Source of the DNA: Prevotella sp.
GTDB taxonomy: Bacteria; Bacteroidota; Bacteroidia; Bacteroidales; Bacteroidaceae
DNA length: 49,235 bases
Direction: 5' to 3'
NCBI GenBank assembly: GCA_017475265.1
Contig: JAFVFY010000049.1
Location: forward strand, 1 to 49,235
In this document: positions 8,101-14,692 of the stretch, in pieces
Layout: every line of letters starts with the position of its first letter
Numbering within the stretch: position 1 is the first letter of the stretch
Notes under the pieces: model-generated
Told to the model about the DNA's origin: nothing
Database searches by the model: none
The model's input: the letters and a program-made list of their open reading frames with translations, nothing else
Program-made: the position numbers and the translations under genes

Positions 8101-8446
8101 CTGGCACCACGAAGATACAGATATAGTATTCGGCATTTTTGCGTAGTTTGGTATCCAGTTTCTTGCAGATGGACGAGACAGGAATCTCGTCAACCTTGCA
8201 TTGCAGAATCTGGAAGCCGCTACGCTCGGCTATCTGTTCTATTTGGAAGGTTCGTTGACTTCGTCTTCGTCCGTCACGACTCGGCCATTCAAACGAGTTT
8301 GATGGCTCTCGCTGTTCCGTCCGTTCATCAATGGTATATTCGGGCAGCAGGGTTGCACCCGAAGGATTGTTCCATCCCATCTCGGTGATGAACAACTCTC
8401 GGAAATTACTCTCTGACAGATATTGATTAAATACGTTTCTTTTCAT
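5102..8446 (-). CDS. Eco57I-type adenine DNA methyltransferase (restriction-modification family)
   Basis: A 1114-residue class-gamma N6-adenine methyltransferase. Motif I is DPTCGSGAFLFAAL near residue 535 (AdoMet binding) and motif IV is GNPPYLEF near residue 771 (catalysis). The C-terminus ends in EELDFIINYDIKYRMG, a tail shared by Eco57I and PglX-type enzymes. The N-terminal ~450 residues match the long leader domain of this group; I see no clear nuclease motif there, so cleavage is more likely done by the helicase partner. The target-recognition part should lie after residue 800. The start is 6 bp from the helicase stop, so the two are coupled. The role would be to mark host DNA as self. 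Confidence 0.9.
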   Translation of the reverse strand: MKRNVFNQYLSESNFRELFITEMGWNNPSGATLLPEYTIDERTEQREPSNSFEWPSRDGRRRSQRTFQIEQIAERSGFQILQCKVDEIPVSSICKKLDTKLRKNAEYYICIFVVPGTMHHLWVAPVKKVEKRDLVLVEYDTVDKASFLFEKMEGLSFSLDDETPTILDIIEKVQAAFLINSEKITKDFYAGFKKEHTNFAKFITGIDDHLADKDNKNKQWYTSVMLNRLMFCYFIQKKGFLDGDVDYLRHKLEWTQENEGEDRFFNKFYKGFLVSLFHDGLNAPHHDQTFESVYGRIPYLNGGMFDVHQIEQDYAGLDIADEAFSSLFDFFDKWHWHLDDRMTATGRDINPDVLGYIFEQYINDRAQMGAYYTKEDITEYIGRNTIIPYLMDAVKQKDEKLFKTNGELWQFLRDSGDRYIFDAVKKGHDQPIPEEIAVGIDTTQPNLLERRSHWNERTPDALALPTEIWRETIERLQRYRSIKAKIENGEITAINDFITYNLDIRQFAYDYLSHTRNHLFVEYFYDVLQRVTILDPTCGSGAFLFAALNILEPLYEVCISRMQEFHEKNQHLFNRQLQEIQNKYRSNIQYFIYKSIILRNLYGVDIMVEATEIAKLRLFLKMVAVVDVDKRDPNLGLDPLPDIDFNIRCGNTLVGYATQKELEAGIAYSDFFTAEEFRNKVTEEMEKVALTYDVFKTVQLTQAEDMAAFKRAKHDLKVRLATLNDLLNRQMYGSVSSTIDYNAWLSSHQPFHWLAEFYEIINDHGGFDVIIGNPPYLEFREVRTYSLPPSYKTLSCGNLYAPIIERCEFLSLKHGKMGFIVPVSSVSTERYIALQEIFHHHTHWYSNYDDRPSRLFEQLEHIRLSIHLLSAISNPYISYSTGYRKWNEKERNFIFQTVDYVSASNGYINGSLPKLRSLLEISIIEKTRRNLALAQKLDRHGHKIIYYSRKLGAFVQVLNFKPEVRCNDGTLRDPSEFKTLLFDNSFEADSVLLALNSNLFLWFCTVYSDCRHVNKREVEAFPVPFDSLTMNAGQQIARLSQRLMENLRITSELRTMKFAHDTLTIQCIIPKKSKSIIDEIDKLLASHYGFTEEELDFIINYDIKYRMGDELNEE

Positions 8447-8452
8447 CTTGTT

Positions 8453-11400
8453 TTAAGCTTTTAGTCCCATCGAGCAAATGATGGTGGGGTCTTTATGTTT
8501 TGTCCGGTCTTCATCGATTCGGCAAAGATTGGCATTCTCGTACATCTCGATGACAGTATCCACAATGTCGTCGTGGGTGCTGCCAGTGCGCATCATCCGG
8601 CCCAGGATAAACTTGGAGTTTTCCAACAGCGGATAGTTGTAAATCTGGTCGATGGCAAACTTCAACAACGCTTTCTTCTCCTGTGTATAGAAGAGGTTCA
8701 GGGGTTGCTCGTAGTAGTGATTCAGCAGGTCGTAAATCTTACGCTTCGTGCTGAAACGGCTACCAAGGATGCCGCCAACATTGGTATTCTCGTTTTTGAT
8801 GCCCTTGATGGCTTTCTCAACTAACGCTAAGTGGTTGTCCTGTGGCTCCAGTCTCGGCTCGTTGAGCGAGCAGGCCATAGACTGAAGGATGCGTTTCTGC
8901 GACTGGCTGACAATCTCACCTTTAGAGTTGAACCACGTCAGCACGTCAAAGTCATTATAGGTTCGGGCATATGTAATGACACCATCCTCGATGGCACTAT
9001 GAGCCTGTTTGGTGGAATAAGCAATATTGGGTATCTCTGGGATGATGCGTTTCAACTCAGGGTTGGCATCGGTGGCGTTCTTCCAGATCTGGAAAGCCTG
9101 CGAGCCGAGGTCTACGTCCACATCGTCCTCGTCTTCATCCAGACTGCCGCTCTTCTCGTTATACATATCGCGGAGGTTCTGCTCGTTGCCCTCAAAGAAC
9201 ACTTCGTCGCTACCCACAATACCAGCATTCTCATTGATACGGGCATTCAGACGGGTACGCAATCGGATAATCTCTTCTACCCTGTCGGCAGGGAAGAACG
9301 AATAGCAATAGATTTGCTCTGAACTCTGGTCGATACGGTCCACACGTCCGGCACGCTGAATGAGGCGGATGATGGCCCAAGGCAAGTCATAGTTCACAAT
9401 GACATGCGCATCCTGCAAGTTCTGGCCTTCACTGAGCACATCGGTAGCAATTAGCACCCGCAGTTCATTTTCTGCAGAGACATCCGCCTGATTGCTTAGT
9501 GGCGAGAAGCGTTCTACTATTGCCGTCGGATTTTTGCTGCCGCCCGTTGCCTTATCTATATGCTGTATGCCTCGCTTCTTCAACTGGTGATATATGTAGT
9601 TGGCGGTATCTGAGTACTGGGTGAACACAATGACCTTATCGCTGGTGTGTTTAGTGCAGAGAAGTTCTTGTAGTTCGTTGAGTTTCTGGTCAGTCTGTGG
9701 GTTCCAGGCATCGCAGAGGTTGATCATGGCTATCAACTGCTCACAGTCCTTCTTCAACTGCTGCTTCAGTGTGCGCTTAAAGTATTTGGCATCTATCCAC
9801 TGCACATTGTTCTTGCCTATCAAACCGTTATAATACTCCTCGGCCTTCTTCATATAGACGGCCATGTCGTTGGGAACCTGTATGAGATTGTCGCCGGATG
9901 CCTCTTCCTCCTGTTCGTCATCATTAGAAAAAATGTCGTTGATGTCGGCATCGTCAATGAAGTCTTCGGGAAAGGTGTTCTCGTCGCTGATAGGCAGTTT
10001 GAGTTTGTTGTCAATAGCATAGATAAACACAGCATTGCGCAAAATGTGACGGTACAGCGTCAGCAGGAAAGAAAAACCGCTGCTGTCAATACGCTTGAAG
10101 AAAGTGCTTTTGCAGAAGCCCATCATACGCTCGCCGGCACGGGAGAGATTGGCAATCAAGTCGCTTTCGTATTTGGAAGCATCTTCAGCCTTCTTCTCGT
10201 CCAAATAATGGATCAGTCCGTAGCGGGGTAGTTTCAGACTTTCCATCAGGCCTATCATCTCCACAGAATAGAGCCTGCTATACTGGTCGCCACTGACGGT
10301 TTTGAACTTTATTGCTTTGGGTACGCGGTCAGGGAAATAGGATTTGTGCCCGTCCTTAAACTCCAAGTACTTACGTCCGTTCTTGGGGTCGGTCTTGGCA
10401 TAGTTGTCTTTGATGAAGGTACGGGTACGGCGAACCAGGAAAAGTTTCATCAGTTCCTGCCAATCCTCCTGACACTCACTGCGCTCAAAAGCCTTGATAC
10501 TCCTGATGAAGTCCTCGTGCTTCTCGGCAAACTTACGCTCACCGCCAATCTCGCGGATGTAAGCTTCGGGGCGAATGCCTAAATCGGTGTCATCATCTAC
10601 GAACAGGCGCAGTTGGCTGCTCAAGTCCTTGTATTGCTTGTTATAGGGTGTTGCCGTCAGCAGCAACACCTTGCAGTCCTGCTTCTGAATAAGGTCGCGG
10701 ATGTTGCGATAGCGCGTGCCCTGACTGTTGCGAAGGTTGTGACTTTCATCGACAATAATCAGTTTGTAGTATCTTGCATTATCCACATCAATAGGCTTTG
10801 CCATCGACATGACGTCGGCCTTTAGGTCATATTGCCTGCGATACTTTGCCCACATATCTTGCAGATTGGCAGGACAGATAATCAGTGTATTGCTGCCAAA
10901 GGTGTTTTCATACATTTTGGCAATGGCACAGGCTGTGATAGTCTTTCCTAATCCCACTACGTCGCCAATCATAGCACCACCACGCTTCTCGTTGTTCAGA
11001 TGACGGGCAGCAATCTTGACTGCCGTCTGTTGGAAATCGAAAAGGCTGCTCTTGAATTCTGGTGGGATGGTAAACTCCTTGATACCAGTACGGGCTTCCT
11101 CACTCAGATGGTATGCTGTCTTCAAATATATATAATAAGGTGGTATTTCCTTTTCTCCTGCCCAACTATTGTCAATAATCTCTATCAGTTCTTTGGTGAT
11201 GTCAAGACAGAACTTGTCTTCCCAACGGTCATCGAACCAACGGGATAATTTTTCGGCGCTATCGCTGTCGCCAAATTCGGCATTCAGTTCTCCTTGCTTG
11301 GTCAATCCCGAATAAGTAAGATTGCTGCTACCCATAATGGCCTGAATCTTATTGAAGTTGTCATCAGGACGATGGGCAAGGTATAACTTGGCGTGAAGTG

Positions 11401-11830
11401 GTTCGCGTAAATACAGTTTCACACAAACCTTCTCGTCTTTCATCTGTGCTGATAGGCGACGAAGGGTAAACTCGTCTTGTTTAGTGGGCAGGCCCAACTG
11501 GAGTTGACGCTTGAAGTCGCGGGCAATCTCCAGTTTGCACTGACTGACATAGTTGGCATCAGGTAAGACCTGTTCTGTATAGAGTTGTCGAATCAATTCT
11601 TCTGCAGGCCGATGCATACCAATCAACAAACGACATTTGCGAAAGATACGTTTGTCGTTTTCATAGACATAATCGCCCGTAAGGGTATCTATTTGTTCTA
11701 CTACGAGATTCCATCCTCGCAGATTAAAATAGCCGACGCAAAAGTCCACACGCTTTACACCTACATTGGTAATAATACCCTGTAGTCCTTCTGCGAATTT
11801 GGTTTCTATATTATCGTAGATTCTTGCCAT
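8453..11830 (-). CDS. PLD-domain SNF2-family helicase/translocase
   Basis: This 1125-residue protein has an N-terminal phospholipase-D-like domain (about residues 20-220) containing HAKLYL at about 146 and GSSNLTYSG about 20 residues later, the pattern of PLD-type nucleases such as BfiI. A SNF2 ATPase follows: Walker A GDVVGLGKTITA near residue 295, Walker B DESHN near 361, LLLTATPYN, and motif VI QRAGRVDRID near 825. A PLD fused to a SNF2 motor is a plausible restriction effector: the motor moves on DNA and the PLD domain cuts. The D of a canonical HxK(x)4D is shifted (HAKLYLAHRPDD), so activity is an inference. It is the first large gene of the operon, 18 bp after the regulator. Confidence 0.9.
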   Translation of the reverse strand: MARIYDNIETKFAEGLQGIITNVGVKRVDFCVGYFNLRGWNLVVEQIDTLTGDYVYENDKRIFRKCRLLIGMHRPAEELIRQLYTEQVLPDANYVSQCKLEIARDFKRQLQLGLPTKQDEFTLRRLSAQMKDEKVCVKLYLREPLHAKLYLAHRPDDNFNKIQAIMGSSNLTYSGLTKQGELNAEFGDSDSAEKLSRWFDDRWEDKFCLDITKELIEIIDNSWAGEKEIPPYYIYLKTAYHLSEEARTGIKEFTIPPEFKSSLFDFQQTAVKIAARHLNNEKRGGAMIGDVVGLGKTITACAIAKMYENTFGSNTLIICPANLQDMWAKYRRQYDLKADVMSMAKPIDVDNARYYKLIIVDESHNLRNSQGTRYRNIRDLIQKQDCKVLLLTATPYNKQYKDLSSQLRLFVDDDTDLGIRPEAYIREIGGERKFAEKHEDFIRSIKAFERSECQEDWQELMKLFLVRRTRTFIKDNYAKTDPKNGRKYLEFKDGHKSYFPDRVPKAIKFKTVSGDQYSRLYSVEMIGLMESLKLPRYGLIHYLDEKKAEDASKYESDLIANLSRAGERMMGFCKSTFFKRIDSSGFSFLLTLYRHILRNAVFIYAIDNKLKLPISDENTFPEDFIDDADINDIFSNDDEQEEEASGDNLIQVPNDMAVYMKKAEEYYNGLIGKNNVQWIDAKYFKRTLKQQLKKDCEQLIAMINLCDAWNPQTDQKLNELQELLCTKHTSDKVIVFTQYSDTANYIYHQLKKRGIQHIDKATGGSKNPTAIVERFSPLSNQADVSAENELRVLIATDVLSEGQNLQDAHVIVNYDLPWAIIRLIQRAGRVDRIDQSSEQIYCYSFFPADRVEEIIRLRTRLNARINENAGIVGSDEVFFEGNEQNLRDMYNEKSGSLDEDEDDVDVDLGSQAFQIWKNATDANPELKRIIPEIPNIAYSTKQAHSAIEDGVITYARTYNDFDVLTWFNSKGEIVSQSQKRILQSMACSLNEPRLEPQDNHLALVEKAIKGIKNENTNVGGILGSRFSTKRKIYDLLNHYYEQPLNLFYTQEKKALLKFAIDQIYNYPLLENSKFILGRMMRTGSTHDDIVDTVIEMYENANLCRIDEDRTKHKDPTIICSMGLKA

Positions 11831-11848
11831 AATAACACTTCTAAAACA

Positions 11849-12058
11849 CTATTCTTCTTCTGTCCAAAGTAAATCATCTACACTCACACCCAATATTTTT
11901 GATAATTGGATGAACATTTCCACATTTGGCTGGGCGGCATTAGTCACCCATTTTGATATGACAGCAGGATCTTTATCAAGGATTTCCGACAATTGTTTGT
12001 TGGTCATTCCCTTCTCTGCAAGTACCACCTTCAGGCGGTTAATTCGTTTACGTTCCAT
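11849..12058 (-). CDS. XRE-family transcriptional regulator of the operon
   Basis: About 69 residues forming one Cro/CI helix-turn-helix: LAEKGMTNKQLSEILDKDPA is the HTH core and the protein closes with LSKILGVSVDDLLW. I choose Met 12058 (MERKRINR) rather than the upstream Met at 12091. The -7 promoter element TAAATTTG (12086-12079) lies inside the longer frame, so the mRNA would start after the first ATG. As the first gene of the operon, 18 bp before the helicase, it probably represses or times expression, as C-proteins do in restriction systems. Confidence 0.85.
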   Translation of the reverse strand: MERKRINRLKVVLAEKGMTNKQLSEILDKDPAVISKWVTNAAQPNVEMFIQLSKILGVSVDDLLWTEEE

Positions 12059-12078
12059 TCCATAACTATATTTGGCTA

Positions 12079-12086
12079 CAAATTTA
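12079..12086 (-). promoter_or_regulatory. -7 element of the six-gene operon
   Basis: TAAATTTG on the minus strand matches TAnnTTTG, 20 bp before the regulator's start. The -33 element is weak: ATTG at 12107-12104 with 17-bp spacing. That would fit a promoter that depends on the regulator or is weak. Confidence 0.45.
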
Positions 12087-12193
12087 CACAAAAATTTCCA
12101 TACTCAATGTATATTAAGCAAAAAAGAGGTAATTTTAAGTTGAAAAAATGTGTTTAAATTCAATTATCCTTGCCAATTCGATGATTTTCATAC

Positions 12194-12361
12194 CTATTTG
12201 TTAGTTCCTACGATGTCATGCATAATTTGTACCAACTCCATCATGCATTTCTCCAACTTACATACAAGTGCCATTGTCCTACGTTCTGAGAAGTGGCTTT
12301 TCAGTTCTTTTAGAGTTTGATTGTAGTTCTTTGCAAGCAAAGCGTCCAATGGCCGAGCGGT
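12194..12361 (-). pseudogene. Unidentified gene fragment behind the truncated integrase
   Basis: In the same frame as the truncated integrase, and directly after its TAG stop at 12365-12367, the minus strand stays open to another stop at 12194-12196. It reads TARPLDALLAKNYNQTLKEL, then KSHFSERRTMALVCKLEK, and ends HDIVGTNK. The composition is protein-like, but I recognise no family. It is probably the tail of a mobile-element gene whose front was lost when the integrase was truncated. Confidence 0.4.
12326..12361. repeat. Left arm of an imperfect inverted repeat at an integrase break
   Basis: Read on the minus strand from 12361 leftward, this arm begins with ACCGCTCGGCC, then TTGGACGCTT, and ends in AAGAAC. 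It matches the right arm at 13771-13808 (plus strand) with a few mismatches and small gaps. It starts exactly where integrase 2 loses its homology. Confidence 0.6.
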
Positions 12362-12364
12362 TGC

Positions 12365-12637
12365 CTACCATACGAAACTGAATATGTTAGAAGGATAATA
12401 ATTTCCATATTGTACACATGCTTTCTTGATAAACTCCCGCAAGGCATTGGCATCTTTTGTAGGAGAGGTCATTTCGCCTCGTTTGGCATCCCATAGTTCG
12501 GGGCGGCAACTGAAATCTGTTGTCATGACGGTCTTCTTGCCGTCAATGGTGATTCTGAGCAATACGGAAGTTGTACCGTCTGCCTTTGTCTTTGCCCTGT
12601 TGATATAGGGCATCAGTCTGAATGTACTTCTGTTCAT
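12365..12637 (-). pseudogene. Second tyrosine recombinase, N-terminal fragment only
   Basis: The 90-residue frame begins MNRSTFRLMPYINRAKTKAD and reads through GTTSVLLRITIDGKKTVM, FSCRPELWDAKRGE and NALREFIKKA. That is the arm-type DNA-binding domain of Bacteroidetes integrases. After REFIKKA it runs into unrelated codons and a stop; the core-binding and catalytic domains are missing. It starts 12 bp after the first integrase ends, the tandem-integrase layout common at the edge of Bacteroidales mobile islands. It cannot work as a recombinase. Confidence 0.75.
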
Positions 12638-12649
12638 GATTGCTATATT

Positions 12650-14015
12650 TTATTGTCTTTGCTTGTTTACGATTTCCTTGCTGTTAGCATTGAGCACTAG
12701 TACAAAGTCCTTGGTTGCTTCAATGAATTTGTCGGCTTCCTCAAAGAGTTTGTCCTGTGTCACCATTGCATAGACTTGTGTCATTCTCACATTCGTGTGA
12801 CCAAGCATCTTGCTGATGACATCTATCGGCACGTCATTGGATAGTGTAAGGATTGAGGCGTAGTAGTGCCTTCCCATGTGGTGGCTGATTGGCTGTGTAC
12901 AACCTGCCATTTCTGCAATCTTCTTCAAGTTCTTCAGAAGGAAGGTGTAGTTCTGGTGGGGCATCAGCGTTGGCAGACCTGCATCCTTATACTTGTCGAA
13001 CAGTTCAATGGCCTCTGGTATCAGTTTTACCATTGCCTGTACTCCCGTTTTCTTTCGCTTGTATTTCAACCACAAGTTTCCTTGCTCATCGTATGACAGG
13101 TTGTCTTGTGTAACTGATACAGCATCAATATAAGCCATACCCGTGTAGCAGGCTATCAGCAACAGGTCACGTGAGATAATGAGTGAAGGTTTGTCCGAAG
13201 GAATTTCCAGACTGACTATCCTCTCAAAGTTTTCTGGTGTGATGGTTCGTGGTGTTCTCTTCGGTATAGTCGGCTCCTTATAGCGGGCAAAGAGGTACTT
13301 GTCCGTCAGTCCGTCCTTATATGCCCTATGACAAGCCTGTTTCAGATAAGTGAAATGCTTGTGGGCTGTTGCTGCCTTTTTGCCTTGTCCGTCAATCAGA
13401 AAATGCTCGTAGTCACTGATGGATTGGTTGGTCATTTGTCCGAATGCCATGTCACTGACTCCATACGTTGCGGAAATGAAGTCTGCAAGAGAGTCCTTAA
13501 CCTGTCTGATACAGGTATATGTGGCAGAAGTCCTGTCTATGCCTACACGGTTTTTCGTATCTTCCAACAGGATGTCAAAAACTTGAAGGAGCGTCACCTG
13601 TCCGTTGACACTTCCCTGCATCATTTCCTTGACCGTCGTAGCCGTGAAGTCCACATTGCGCTTAGTGAGATTGTCAACTGCAGAATTGACAGACAGCAGG
13701 ATGCGCTCAATCTTGGCATTCGTCTCTACCGCCTCTTTGCTTTTACCGTCCAGCCTGCCTGAGCGAGAGTTCCACCGCTCGGCCTTTAGGACGCTTGCAA
13801 GGCAAGAACTTGGGATTGCATGACAACTTGCAGGAGAACTGCGCCATTGAATTGTTTAGGGTAATACGTCCCATAATAGGTGCTTTTCCCTGTTTATCCA
13901 GATTACTCTTTTTAAGGTAGAGCAACACCTTGAATTTGCTTACTTTAGATAAAATGTTCACGCTCGGCAATCCGCAAGCAAGCTTGCATTGCTCTCTCTT
14001 AATCACATTTTTCAT
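12650..14015 (-). pseudogene. First tyrosine recombinase (integrase), frameshifted
   Basis: Two frames together make one arm-type integrase. The N-terminal part (14015 to about 13800) reads SKFKVLLYLKKSN, APIMGRITLNN and FSCKLSCNPKF. The rest, in another frame, resumes at RLDGKSKEAVETNAKIERIL and continues through the core (334 codons open from 13654). Between them lie about 35 extra bases and a frame change. Catalytic residues seen are the Lys in the KKTG hairpin, HHMGRHYY (His and Arg), GHTNVRMTQ and the Tyr in VYAMV. The first Arg box reads CYTGMAYIDAV, with no Arg at the usual place; I believe this occurs in related Bacteroidetes enzymes. The island is probably fixed in place. Confidence 0.75.
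13771..13808. repeat. Right arm of the imperfect inverted repeat, inside integrase 1
   Basis: The plus strand begins ACCGCTCGGCC, then TTTAGGACGCTT, and ends in AAGAAC, pairing with the left arm at 12326-12361. It coincides with the extra bases that shift the integrase frame. Confidence 0.6.
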
Positions 14016-14036
14016 ACGCTTCTGAGTTTTTGGGTG

Positions 14037-14044
14037 CAAAGTTA
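14037..14044 (-). promoter_or_regulatory. -7 element upstream of integrase 1
   Basis: TAACTTTG on the minus strand matches TAnnTTTG, about 21 bp before the ATG at 14015. The nearest TTTG (14075-14072) is 27 bp away, longer than the usual 20, so the -33 element is doubtful. Confidence 0.45.
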
Positions 14045-14600
14045 AACTATCTCAGAGCGTCCCCTGATGTGCAAAATATGCCAAAATATGTATGTTTTTC
14101 CGAGCCGTTGGAAATTTCGTACAGACTTCCATGTTTTACCAAGTGTTCTTCGACGAGCGAAGCGAGCAGAGCTCGAATCCCAGTTACCAAACATAGTAAC
14201 CGAGGTAACACTTAGGTAACGGAACAGACTCAACATTCTTCCTAATCCGAAAGAATCTCAAAAACGCATATAACAGCAAACCAACGCAGTATCAACGATT
14301 TACGCTGTCTCATCCGTAATAGCCTCATCGTTCCCCACAACCTTGATATTCGTAGAAATAGAACAGGTGCCAAATCGTAACCCAGTTTTTCCTCAATCCC
14401 CCAGACTGCCTTTATACAAAGAAAAGCTGAGAATTCTTACAAAGTTACGAAAAAACGGATGAACCGCCAAACGATTCGCCCGAATTGTTACTGGATGCTC
14501 CTAAAATGTACAAGAGGTCCTGTATTTTGCTTTTCAAAATCGCTTCTCATTCGTGGCAGCCGTACCATTGGTATCTGCTGATTGCCTTTTCATTTGCAAA
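14045..14600. other. Non-coding edge of the island
   Basis: I see no convincing gene over this stretch on either strand. It holds a 'GGTAAC'-rich segment (14182-14222) that resembles a segment at the left end (about 1014-1101) and one strong minus-strand promoter (14471-14440). A short minus-strand reading near 14370-14300 (ISTNIKVVGNDEAITDETA, then stop) looks protein-like but has no start, so it may be a gene remnant. Confidence 0.4.
14440..14471 (-). promoter_or_regulatory. Strong Bacteroidetes-type promoter facing the island
   Basis: TTTG (14471-14468) and TAACTTTG (14447-14440) on the minus strand are exactly 20 bp apart. The -33 box is embedded in CGTTTGGCGGTTC, which recurs at the promoter of the small peptide gene near 41,790. 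Confidence 0.65.
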
Positions 14601-14608
14601 AATCCAAA

Positions 14609-14641
14609 CCCACCGTCCTGGTCTAAGGCCAGGGCGGTGGG
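14609..14641 (-). terminator. Terminator behind secDF
   Basis: A 13-bp stem (CCCACCGYCCTGG with its complement, one G-T pair) encloses a 7-base loop. On the minus strand it is followed by TTTGGATTTTTG. It lies about 50 bp after the secDF stop. A short stem-forming GCGCATGCGC palindrome sits between them. Confidence 0.7.
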
Positions 14642-14692
14642 TTTCTGATTATTCATACGCACGCGCATGCGCACGTATATAAATAATGTGGG

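Noticed and set aside
3479-12058. Naming the operon as BREX, DISARM or type ISP
   Set aside because: BREX needs BrxC/PglZ and others. DISARM needs drmA/drmB. Type ISP has the motor and methylase in one chain. None of these fits.
12650-13654. Integrase 1 as intact from Met 13654
   Set aside because: The conserved N-terminal arm domain continues upstream in two frames, so the 334-codon frame is only part of the gene.
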